A stretch of 39,667 nucleotides of DNA, from assembly GCF_016082275.1 (NCBI RefSeq), contig NZ_MOWM01000058.1, positions 1 through 39,667 of the forward strand, read 5' to 3'. The position numbers and the translations under genes were made by a program. Below are positions 19,443 to 28,536 of this stretch, piece by piece. The number at the start of each line of letters is the position of its first letter. Positions within the stretch are counted from its first letter, which is position 1. The notes beneath the pieces were generated by a model, which was not told the origin of the DNA, did not search any database, and saw nothing but the letters and a program-made list of their open reading frames with translations. This DNA comes from Variovorax sp. E3. GTDB lineage: Bacteria > Pseudomonadota > Gammaproteobacteria > Burkholderiales > Burkholderiaceae_C.

Positions 19443-19888
19443 GGGGCGCGCCTTGCCGGCTTGCGCTTTGCTGCCGCCGCTTTGGTCGCTGCCGCCTTGG
19501 TCGCTGCCGCGGCGGGCGCGGGCTGCGGTGCCGGCGGCTGCCGCGTGCGGCGCGGCCTGGGCGGTGCGTCCGCCGCCGGGGCTTGCGCTGTGCCTCCCCC
19601 TTCGGTCGCGCGGGCAATGCGCGCCAGGTGCTCGTCGATGCGCTGCAGCTGTTCGCCCAGCGCCTGGATGTCGGCGCGCGTCGGCAGGTTCAGCATCGTG
19701 AGGTAGCGCGCCATCAGATCGCCCAGCGCCTTCTGTGCGCCCAGCGAGGCGTTCATGCCGCCGTGCATGCCCTGTCGGAACGGGTCCGAGGACATGGTCT
19801 CGTTGGCGAATTCGTTGGTGCTCTTTTCCCACTGGGCCGTGAGCTCGCGCCACATGGCCATGGGGTCGAGCGGGGAGAACTTGTTCAT
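19439..19888 (-). CDS. Short PhaE-like PHA synthase subunit with a Lys/Ala-rich tail
   Basis: This 149-residue protein is probably the small partner of the adjacent class III PhaC. The PhaE-like stretch YLTMLNLPTRADIQALGEQL followed by QRIDEHLARI (about residues 62-92) matches the C-terminal conserved part of PhaE/PhaR subunits. Full PhaE proteins are around 350 residues, so this one is strongly shortened. After residue 95 it becomes low-complexity, rich in Ala, Pro, Lys and Arg, ending in AAAAKRKPARRAP. This resembles the histone-H1-like tails of PhaF-type granule proteins that bind DNA. The stop overlaps the phaC start, so a fixed subunit ratio is likely. Assignment to PhaE rather than a phasin is moderately sure. 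Confidence 0.7.
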   Translation of the reverse strand: MNKFSPLDPMAMWRELTAQWEKSTNEFANETMSSDPFRQGMHGGMNASLGAQKALGDLMARYLTMLNLPTRADIQALGEQLQRIDEHLARIARATEGGGTAQAPAADAPPRPRRTRQPPAPQPAPAAAATKAAATKAAAAKRKPARRAP

Positions 19889-19918
19889 CCGGGTGCTCCC
19901 TGGTGACGGTCGTCCGTG

Positions 19919-20837
<919 letters not shown>

Positions 20838-20850
20838 GGGCGCGTCCGGC

Positions 20851-21345
20851 TTACTTGCGCTGCAGCAGCTTCGTGACTTCGTCCACGTTGGACTGGATGC
20901 GCTGGCGCACAACGTCGAAGGCGTCGGCCTGTGACTTGGCGGCGAGGTTGGCCAGCTCCTTGATGTCGTCGATGGCGCGCTGGAACGACTGGCGGCCCAG
21001 CTCGTCGAGCCTGGCGAGGTTTTCCTTCGGGTCCTTGCCCGGCATCTCCTTGGCGGCGGTCTGCCATTCGGTGATGGCGTGCTTGATCATCTCGGTCTGC
21101 CGCTGCACCACGGTCTGCAGGCCCTGGTAGGACTTTTCGTTGGCCTGCATCAGCGCCGCCAGGTCCTTGCGGCCGCTTTCCAGCAGCTTGCCGGCGCCGC
21201 CGGTCAGGTTGAGGTTCTGCAGCCGGTCGGCCATGCCCTTCAGCGGATTGAGCATGTCCGCGGCAGTCGGCGCCGCCTTGTGCGCGCCGGCAGTGCTGCT
21301 GCTGGCGGTGGTCTTCTTGGCGGCGGCTTTCTTGGCAGTGGCCAT
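20851..21345 (-). CDS. Phasin family protein with a Lys/Ala-rich N-terminal tail
   Basis: This 164-residue protein is a phasin-like amphipathic helical protein that coats PHA granules. The first 28 residues are Ala/Lys/Thr/Ser-rich (MATAKKAAAKKTTASSS) and look like a histone-H1-type tail. The remainder is long-helical and matches phasins: MLNPLKGMADRLQNLNL, LAALMQANEKSYQGLQTVV, LARLDELGRQSFQRAIDD and VRQRIQSNVDEVTKLLQRK. A strong AGGAGA (complement of 21354-21359) precedes the ATG at 21345. It is the first gene of the leftward PHA operon, consistent with high expression of the granule coat protein. It could also be classed as a PhaP/PhaF hybrid. Confidence 0.85.
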   Translation of the reverse strand: MATAKKAAAKKTTASSSTAGAHKAAPTAADMLNPLKGMADRLQNLNLTGGAGKLLESGRKDLAALMQANEKSYQGLQTVVQRQTEMIKHAITEWQTAAKEMPGKDPKENLARLDELGRQSFQRAIDDIKELANLAAKSQADAFDVVRQRIQSNVDEVTKLLQRK

Positions 21346-21454
21346 GGTGCGGGATCTCCTGTGACGGTGAACGGGTGGATGGCAAGGACCGGCCGGACGG
21401 CAAAAGTCCCTCGCCACGATACGCCGCACCGGCACGCCGGAGGTTGCCGCCGCG

Positions 21455-21501
21455 AAAAAAAGGCCTGCGGGATTTCCCTTGGATCTGCCTCGGGTTCCCG
21501 C
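21455..21501 (-). terminator. Leftward terminator after the exported protein gene
   Basis: Read leftward, the arms GCGGGA and TCCCGC (21501-21496 and 21472-21467 on the plus strand) form a 6-bp stem. Five bases on comes a run of seven T (complement of A7 at 21455-21461). It lies 16 bases past the stop at 21517 and before the phasin gene, so it should end the upstream transcript. The large 23-base loop makes it less than ideal. Confidence 0.45.
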
Positions 21502-21516
21502 GCGCGTACCGATGGA

Positions 21517-22164
21517 TTACATCGGCGGCGCGAAGCCGTCGCGGCCCGCGGTCACGCGCAGTGCCGTGGGCGTGCCGTTCTTTTCCTGCGCGCTGATCAT
21601 CACCCTGGCGCCGGGCACCAGCAGGGCGTCGGTGCCGGGGCGGAAGGTGACTACCGGCGCGCCCGGCGGCACGATCACGGTCTTCTCGCCGCCCTTGTAG
21701 GTCAGCCGCATCTGCTGGCCGCCGCGCACCGACTTCGGCGCCGCCACCAGGTCGGCGACGGTGGCGTTGGTCATGGTGCTGTCGGGCAGCAGGTCCCACG
21801 GGCGATGGCCTTCGCCGGTGCCGCGCGCGGCCTCGGGGAACACCACCACTTCGATGGCCTTCTGCGTGCCGTCGGGCTGCGGCAGGGCGGCGGTGCCGAT
21901 GAAGCTGCCGCGCTTGATGTCGGACAGCTTGATGCGGTAGACCTCCGACACCGGCATGTCGGCGGGCCGCGCGAGCGAGACGACTTCGCCGCCTCGGTCC
22001 TGCACCACCAGCGTCTGCGCATCGACGCGCACGATGGTGCCGCGGATGCGCACGGCGTCGGGCGCCGGCTGGGCGGATGCGGCGGTCGGCAGCGCGGCGG
22101 CGCTCAGGCAGAGGGCGGCGGCGGCAAGCAGTGCCCGGGGAGCGTGGGACGGAAGAGTCGGCAT
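21517..22164 (-). CDS. Exported protein of unknown function, beta-rich
   Basis: This 215-residue protein has a clear signal peptide (MPTLPSHAPRALLAAAALCL, cleavage near AASAQP). The mature part starts with RIRGTIVRVDAQTLVVQDRGGEVVSL, which resembles the small beta-barrel units of the DUF5666 type. It continues with IGTAALPQPDGTQKAIEVVVFP and LVPGARVMISAQEKNGTPTALRV. It is probably periplasmic and may bind a small ligand or metal, but I do not recognise a defined function. It is flanked by a 10-bp stem-loop upstream (22248-22281) and a terminator-like element downstream (21455-21501), so it seems to be a single-gene transcript. Confidence 0.72.
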   Translation of the reverse strand: MPTLPSHAPRALLAAAALCLSAAALPTAASAQPAPDAVRIRGTIVRVDAQTLVVQDRGGEVVSLARPADMPVSEVYRIKLSDIKRGSFIGTAALPQPDGTQKAIEVVVFPEAARGTGEGHRPWDLLPDSTMTNATVADLVAAPKSVRGGQQMRLTYKGGEKTVIVPPGAPVVTFRPGTDALLVPGARVMISAQEKNGTPTALRVTAGRDGFAPPM

Positions 22165-22247
22165 GGAGGCTTTCGCAAGGAGGGGGCGGCCAATGTACGT
22201 CGCGCCGGCCGAACGTGCAGGCGGCTGTCTTAGGTGTGAATGAGCAA

Positions 22248-22281
22248 GGGCCGCATGGCGCGCGGTGGCGGCATGCGGCCC
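22248..22281 (-). terminator. Perfect 10-bp stem-loop after the duplicated lipoprotein gene
   Basis: GGGCCGCATG (22248-22257) and CATGCGGCCC (22272-22281) form a perfect 10-bp inverted repeat with a 14-base loop. It begins 34 bases beyond the lipoprotein stop at 22315. No T-tract follows on either strand, so it may be a Rho-assisted end, a 3'-stabilising hairpin or a protein-binding dyad. Confidence 0.45.
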
Positions 22282-22314
22282 CTGCGGGACGGCGCTGGAC
22301 AGTGCGTCAGCGCG

Positions 22315-24438
22315 TCAGTCGATCAGGCCGATCTCGAGTGCGCCGGCGGTGGCCGGGTTGCGCGAACCGACCATCGCGAACATCTTGCTGCTCTGGCTCG
22401 TGAACTGGATGGTCGCGTTGGGGAACGTCACCAGGCGCATGTTCAGCGGGCCAGCGGCGCCCAGGGATGCCAGCGACGCGTTCAGCATGCCGGCCGTGCC
22501 GTCGGGCAGCACCCGGGTCTGCGCATAGGTCGATGCGCCGATGGCCGTGCTGCCCCAGCCGCCGTTGGTGGCGCCGCCGCGCGCGGTGACCGTGGGCCAG
22601 GCCGCGCGCTCCGGCAGGCCGATGCGGAACAACGACATCGTGGGCGTCGAGGACACGATGCCGGCCGACAGGTACACGTTCTCGCCGCCGATGCGCGCAA
22701 TGGCGAAGCTGCCGATGTCCGACGGGTTGGCCACGTTCACGATCTGCCAGGTGTCGACGCTCGCGCCGGCCGAGACGGTGTAGGTCCGCACCGAGGCCGC
22801 CGGGCAGTTGCCGATGCTGTAGACCCCGCTGTCGTTGCACAGGTAGAGCACGGTGCCGCCGTTGGCAACCTGGAACTGCGCGATCGTCGAGTCAGCGGTG
22901 GTGGCCGTCAGGTTGATGCCCAGCCGGTTGTAGGTACCGTCGAGGCTGGCTTGCGCCTTCACCAGCGCGCGGGACGCCACGAAAGGCCGTACGTCGTAGC
23001 TCACCGGCGTGACATGCGCGAGGGCGAACGGGAACGACCCGACCACCGTGTCCGTCGCGAGACGGAAGCGCGCCGTGTTCACCGGGCTCGTGATGCGGCT
23101 GCTGTCGAAGACGAAGCTGCCGGGCTCCGCCACGTCCTCGGCGAAGCTGCCGGCGGCGACCGTGCCGGTCTCGTCGGTCATCTCGTAGCGCTTGGTGTCC
23201 AGGTTCAGCCCCAGCGACTGCCGCGTGCCGTTGCTCGCGTAGACCTTGTAGCGGCCGTTGCGCGCATCGGGCGCCGCGCCGGTGTCGATCAGGTTGAGCT
23301 GCAGATAGCCCTGCGTGTTCGGATTGCGCGCACCGACCAGCACCGAGAGCGCGCCGCCCTGCATCGCGAAGTACTTGCTGCTGCCGCTGAGGTTGACGCC
23401 CCGGATGCCGTCGGGCTGCAGCGGGAGCGTGCCGCTCACCGGCATCGTCAGGCTGCCGTAGGTGCCGTCAGGGGCGGTGCTCGTGCGCACCGAGTTCGCG
23501 GTGTCGATCAGGTTGCTGCCCCAGCTGCCCGTGGTTGCGCCACCGACGCCGCGGGTGGTGGGCCAGTTCGTCGATTCCGGCAGGCCGATGCGCATGAACT
23601 GCATCGCCGGCGCGGTGTTGGCGCCGCCGGCCAGGTAGACGTTCTGGCCGCCGATGCGCGCGACGCGGAAGCTCGCGACGTCGCCGTTGGCCACGTTGGT
23701 GGCCACCCAGGCGCTGTCGGTGCCCGGCGTCACCGCGTAGGTGAGCTTGGAGGCCGTGGGGCACAGGTCGATCCGGTAGATCACGGCGCTGTTGCACAGC
23801 TCGAGCACGGTGCCGCTGCCCGACAGGCGCATGGCCAGAATCAAAGAGTCCTGCGCGTTGCCGGGGCTGCGCGTGACGCTGAAGCGGTTGTAGGTGCCGT
23901 CCAGCGCCGCCGCCGTGGTGACGAAGTCGCGCGCCGCCACGAAGGGCTGCGGCGCGTAGACCGCGGGGCTCGAATACGCCGTCTGGAACGGGAACGCACC
24001 GACGACCGTGTCCGTCGTCACGCGAAAGCGCGACGTGTTGGCGGCCGTGGTGATGCGGCTGCTGGCGAAGACGTAGGTGCCCGGTTCGGTGATGTCCTCG
24101 GCGAAGGTGCCGGACTCGGCCGCGCCGAGGTTGTCGGTCATGGTGTAGCTGCCGGCGTCGAAGTCCAGCGCCAGTTGCTGCTGCGTGCCGTTGGCCGCGT
24201 AGACGCGGTAGGTGCCGCTGCGCGGATCGGCGCCCGGCAACGCGGCCTTGCTCCGGGCGAACTGCGCGGACGCCGGTTCGGCCGCCGCGTCAGGCGCCGC
24301 CGCCGCCTGTGCCTGCGGCCCGGCGTTCAGCCCCGCCAGCGGCAGTCCGCCACCCGCGCCGCCGCCGCTCGCCCCCACCCCGCAAGCCGCCAGCAAGGCG
24401 GCCAGTCCACAAGCACCGAGATATCTCGTCATCTTCAT
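22315..24438 (-). CDS. Lipoprotein built of two tandem copies of an approximately 310-residue module
   Basis: This 707-residue lipoprotein has a signal peptide ending in the lipobox LAAC (MKMTRYLGACGLAALLAAC) and a Gly/Ala-rich linker to about residue 70. Two homologous modules follow (about 73-385 and 393-705). Matching landmarks are YRVYAANGT and YKVYASNGT, FAEDITEPGTYVF and FAEDVAEPGSFVF, DTVVGAFPF and DTVVGSFPF, LDGTYNR in both, ARIGGQNVYL and ARIGGENVYL, FMRIGLPE and FRIGLPE, and the end LNLID and IGLID. Each module has one Cys pair spaced C-x10-C (LCNSAVIYRIDLC and LCNDSGVYSIGNC), probably a disulfide. AGAGGG precedes the ATG. I do not recognise a known function; an outer-membrane or periplasmic beta-rich binding protein is a guess. 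Confidence 0.8.
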   Translation of the reverse strand: MKMTRYLGACGLAALLAACGVGASGGGAGGGLPLAGLNAGPQAQAAAAPDAAAEPASAQFARSKAALPGADPRSGTYRVYAANGTQQQLALDFDAGSYTMTDNLGAAESGTFAEDITEPGTYVFASSRITTAANTSRFRVTTDTVVGAFPFQTAYSSPAVYAPQPFVAARDFVTTAAALDGTYNRFSVTRSPGNAQDSLILAMRLSGSGTVLELCNSAVIYRIDLCPTASKLTYAVTPGTDSAWVATNVANGDVASFRVARIGGQNVYLAGGANTAPAMQFMRIGLPESTNWPTTRGVGGATTGSWGSNLIDTANSVRTSTAPDGTYGSLTMPVSGTLPLQPDGIRGVNLSGSSKYFAMQGGALSVLVGARNPNTQGYLQLNLIDTGAAPDARNGRYKVYASNGTRQSLGLNLDTKRYEMTDETGTVAAGSFAEDVAEPGSFVFDSSRITSPVNTARFRLATDTVVGSFPFALAHVTPVSYDVRPFVASRALVKAQASLDGTYNRLGINLTATTADSTIAQFQVANGGTVLYLCNDSGVYSIGNCPAASVRTYTVSAGASVDTWQIVNVANPSDIGSFAIARIGGENVYLSAGIVSSTPTMSLFRIGLPERAAWPTVTARGGATNGGWGSTAIGASTYAQTRVLPDGTAGMLNASLASLGAAGPLNMRLVTFPNATIQFTSQSSKMFAMVGSRNPATAGALEIGLID

Positions 24439-24588
24439 GTTGAGCCCTCTTCTTTGTTCGATGAGGCCCGGCAGCGCGCCGGCTGGCGGCTGAACCGGAC
24501 CTGTGTCAATCGTAAAAAGAGGTGTCTTCAACGCTGAGGCTGGCAAATGTCAGCCGAAGCCGACCGAAGCGGACACAAAGCCCCCGTG

Positions 24589-24617
24589 TTGGCTCGGCCT
24601 CCCGCCCCGTCTACAAT
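24589..24617 (+). promoter_or_regulatory. Promoter of the ahcY operon
   Basis: TTGGCT (24589-24594) and TACAAT (24612-24617) are separated by exactly 17 bases and match the vegetative sigma-70 consensus well. Transcription should start near 24624, directly at the first base of the riboswitch aptamer, which is the expected arrangement. Confidence 0.75.
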
Positions 24618-24621
24618 GCCC

Positions 24622-24685
24622 CGTTCCGAGGAGCGTTGCAGCGCCATCAGGCGTGAGGCTCGGACCACATCGCAACCACGCTCAC
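24622..24685 (+). promoter_or_regulatory. S-adenosylhomocysteine (SAH) riboswitch aptamer
   Basis: This leader matches the SAH riboswitch, an aptamer known upstream of ahcY in many proteobacteria. CCGAG (24626-24630) pairs with CTCGG (24659-24663), and the adjoining GAGCG (24631-24635) pairs with CGCTC (24679-24683). The conserved GGAGCGTTGCA and the CAGGC...GCTCGG segments are present, and ahcY follows. The motif recognition is from memory of the family. In this class SAH binding raises expression, so that the hydrolase is made when its toxic substrate builds up. Confidence 0.88.
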
Positions 24686-24709
24686 CCGCTGTTCTCGCGG
24701 TGAGTTTTT
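24681..24709 (+). terminator. Riboswitch-controlled intrinsic terminator
   Basis: CTCACC-(C)-GC (24681-24689) pairs with GC-GGTGAG (24697-24704) around a 7-base loop and is followed by TTTTT (24705-24709). The CTC at 24681-24683 is also the 3' end of the aptamer helix CGCTC/GAGCG, so aptamer and terminator exclude each other. SAH binding should therefore prevent termination. Confidence 0.7.
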
Positions 24710-24755
24710 CCCCGTACGCAGTGGCATCTTTCAAACCAGTTTTGTTGGAGTTCTC

Positions 24756-26195
<1,440 letters not shown>

Positions 26196-26202
26196 TCAGC
26201 GC

Positions 26203-26979
26203 ATGCGCGCCGATCAACTGTTGGTAGAGCGCGGCCTGGCCGCGTCGCGTTCGCAGGCCGTGCGGCTCATTGCCGGCGGCATGCGCTGGCGCGACGCGGG
26301 CACGAGCGACGCGTGGCGCAACGTCGCGAAGAACAAGGACGAGGTGCCCGAGTCGGCCGAGCTCGAACTGGTCGACGCGGCCGAGGCGCGCTATGTGTCG
26401 CGCGGCGGGCTCAAGCTCGAAGGCGCACTGGCCGCAAGCGGTATCGACCCCGCCGGCAAGCTGTGCCTCGACGTGGGCCAGTCGACCGGCGGCTTCACCG
26501 ATTGCCTGTTGCAGCGCGGCGCCGTGAAAGTGGTGGGCGTCGACGTCGGCCACGGCCAACTGCACGCGAAGCTGCGCGAGGACGAGCGCGTGGTGCCCAT
26601 CGAAGGCGTCAATGCGCGCGCGCTGTCGGCCGACGACCTCGGCGAAGAGGGCGAGTCGCGCTTCGAGCTGATCGTGGGCGACCTGTCGTTCATCTCGCTC
26701 ACGCTGGTGCTGCCGGCGGTGGTCGAATTCTTGGCCGACGACGGCCATCTGCTCATGCTGGTCAAGCCGCAGTTCGAACTGCAGCCGGGCCAGGTCGGCA
26801 AGGGCGGCATCGTGCGCGACGAGGCCATGTATGCGGTGGTCGAGAAGCGCCTGCGCGACGCCTGCGAGGCGCTCGAGCTGAAGGTGCTGCAGTGGTTCGA
26901 CAGCCCGATCGCCGGCGGCGACGGCAACCGCGAGTTTTTCATTCACGCCGTGCGCGCTGTTCACGCGAACGGTTCTTAA
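26203..26979 (+). CDS. tlyA: TlyA family rRNA (cytidine-2'-O)-methyltransferase
   Basis: This 258-residue protein has an N-terminal S4 RNA-binding domain (MRADQLLVERGLAASRSQAV, about residues 1-60) and a C-terminal FtsJ/RrmJ-type methylase domain. The SAM motif is CLDVGQSTGGFTD; most relatives have Ala where this one has Gln. The catalytic region continues with VVGVDVGHGQLH, LIVGDLSFISL and LVKPQFEL. TlyA proteins 2'-O-methylate cytidines of 16S and 23S rRNA, and some are annotated as haemolysins. It starts 7 bases after ahcY and ends 10 bases before metF, so it shares the SAH-controlled transcript. This is sensible because it produces SAH. Confidence 0.92.
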   Translation: MRADQLLVERGLAASRSQAVRLIAGGMRWRDAGTSDAWRNVAKNKDEVPESAELELVDAAEARYVSRGGLKLEGALAASGIDPAGKLCLDVGQSTGGFTDCLLQRGAVKVVGVDVGHGQLHAKLREDERVVPIEGVNARALSADDLGEEGESRFELIVGDLSFISLTLVLPAVVEFLADDGHLLMLVKPQFELQPGQVGKGGIVRDEAMYAVVEKRLRDACEALELKVLQWFDSPIAGGDGNREFFIHAVRAVHANGS

Positions 26980-26989
26980 GGAGACGCAG

Positions 26990-27814
26990 GTGCGCCTTCC
27001 GCTGAGTTTTGAATTCTTTCCGACCAAGACGCCCGAAGGCGCGGTCAAGCTGCGCGCCGTGCGCCAGCAGCTGTATGTGCGCAAGCCGCAGTTCTGCTCG
27101 GTCACGTATGGCGCGGGCGGCTCCACGCACCAGGGCACCTTCGGTGCGGTGCAGGAGATCCTGTCCGAGGGCGTGGACGCGGCCAGCCATTTCTCGTGCA
27201 TCGGCGCCACACGCGCCACGGTGCGCGAGCAGCTCGCCGAGCTGAAGGCCATGGGCGTGAAGCGCCTCGTGGCGCTGCGCGGCGACCTGCCGAGCGGCTA
27301 CGGCATCGGCGGCGAATTCCTGTACGCGAGCGACCTCGTTGCGTTCATCCGCGAAGAGACCGGCCGTGACTTCCACATCGAGGTGGCCTGCTACCCCGAG
27401 ATCCATCCGCAGGCCCGCTCGCCCGAAGCCGACCTGCAGGCCTTCGCGGCCAAGGTGAAGGCGGGCGCCGATTCGGCGATCACGCAGTACTTCTTCAGCC
27501 CCGAGGCGTACTTCCGCTTTGTCGACGACGTGCGCAAGCTGGGCATCGACACGCCCATCGTGCCGGGCATCATGCCGATCACCAGCTCGACGCAGCTCAT
27601 GCGCTTCTCGGATGCCTGCGGCGCCGAGATTCCGCGCTGGATCCGCCTGCGGCTGCAGGGCTTCGGCGACGACACGGCATCGATCAAGTCCTTCGGCCTG
27701 GACGTGGTGACCGACCTTTGCGCGCGCCTGGCCGAGGGCGGCGCGCCGGCGATCCACTTCTACACGATGAACCAGTCGGCGGCGACGCTGGCTGTGCTGG
27801 AGCGCCTCGATTGA
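26990..27814 (+). CDS. metF: 5,10-methylenetetrahydrofolate reductase
   Basis: MetF (274 residues) reduces methylene-THF to methyl-THF with FAD, supplying the methyl group for homocysteine to methionine. Family motifs are LSFEFFPTKTPEG at the start, SVTYGAGGSTHQGT, LRGDLPSGYG, and GADSAITQYFFSPEAY, with the terminal HFYTMNQSAATLAVLERL. The start is a GTG at 26990 with a strong AAGGAGA (26978-26984), and no nearby ATG fits. It closes the ahcY-tlyA-metF unit and joins methyl recycling to methyl supply. Its stop TGA (27812-27814) is overlapped by the probable TTG start of the next gene. Confidence 0.97.
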   Translation: MRLPLSFEFFPTKTPEGAVKLRAVRQQLYVRKPQFCSVTYGAGGSTHQGTFGAVQEILSEGVDAASHFSCIGATRATVREQLAELKAMGVKRLVALRGDLPSGYGIGGEFLYASDLVAFIREETGRDFHIEVACYPEIHPQARSPEADLQAFAAKVKAGADSAITQYFFSPEAYFRFVDDVRKLGIDTPIVPGIMPITSSTQLMRFSDACGAEIPRWIRLRLQGFGDDTASIKSFGLDVVTDLCARLAEGGAPAIHFYTMNQSAATLAVLERLD

Positions 27815-28514
27815 GAGGGGGCGCGGCCAGAGCAGCGGGGTCGCTGCGCCAGGGGCTCCGCGTGGCCCTGGTCGCCGCGACCTGCGCCCTCGTGGGCTGC
27901 GCCATGCCGCCGGCCACCGATGCCGACGGCGGCAAGCTGAAGCCCCTGCGGCAGGCGCTGGCGGTGCCGCCGGGCGCGCGGCGCGCTCGAGCGTGCCGTC
28001 GGTGCGCTATGACCTCGCCGTGTCAGGCACGGGTGAACTGGCACCCGACGACGGCGTGCCGGGCGACGACGGCCCGCGCGAGATCTTCGAGCGCGGCGGC
28101 GCCTCGTGGTACGGCATCCAGTTCCATCAGCGCAAGACCGCCAGCGGCGAGCGCTTCGACATGACCGCCATGACGGCGGCCCACAAGACCCTGCCTTTCA
28201 ACACGCGCGTGTGCGTGCGCAGCCTCGTCAACGGCAGCGAGGTGCTGGTGCGCATCAACGACCGCGGCCCCTATGCGCAAGGGCGCGTGATCGACCTGAG
28301 CCGCGCGGCGGCCGATCGCATCGGCCTCACGGGCCTGGGCATCAAGCAGGTGGCGCTGACGGTGGTCGACCGCGACGGCATGCGCTGCGGCGGCTTGCCG
28401 GTCGAGCCGGGGGACGCGCAAGCGCCCGTGGCGCAGGCGGAGCCCCAGCAGCGCGCCAGGGCGCCGGTTCCCGCGCGCCGCAAGGCGGTCGTGCCGGCGC
28501 GCAAACGCCGGTAG
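27811..28514 (+). CDS. RlpA-like septal ring lipoprotein, one frameshift
   Basis: With one missing base restored near 27987 this is a 234-residue RlpA-family lipoprotein. The N terminus has a basic region, a hydrophobic core LRVALVAATCALVGC and a lipobox LVGC. The double-psi beta-barrel follows, with GGASWYGIQFHQRKTASGE, FDMTAMTAAHKTLPF, the RINDRGPYAQGRVIDLSRAA stretch and AADRIGLTG. RlpA proteins cut naked peptidoglycan strands at the septum. The Arg/Ala/Pro-rich C terminus lacks a SPOR domain. I chose the TTG at 27811, overlapping the metF stop, because it alone gives a basic signal-peptide start; a GTG at 27862 is possible. Confidence 0.82.
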
Positions 28515-28532
28515 TCGCCCGGCCTTGGGCGA
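28515..28532. terminator. Hairpin between converging rlpA-like and rlmJ genes
   Basis: TCGCCC (28515-28520), loop GGCCTT, GGGCGA (28527-28532) is a perfect 6-bp stem filling the 22-base gap between two convergent stop codons. There is no T-tract on either side. The placement suggests a shared 3'-end hairpin. Confidence 0.4.
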
Positions 28533-28536
28533 GGGG

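Noticed and set aside
24504..24509. Perfect TTGACA on the minus strand ahead of the duplicated lipoprotein gene
   Set aside because: The position 17 bases downstream reads CCAGCC, so there is no -10 box to make it a promoter.
22240..24537. Open frame of 765 codons on the plus strand
   Set aside because: It is the complement of the duplicated lipoprotein gene and has a shadow-type composition (Arg, Ala, Gly, Val, His) with no signal or motif.
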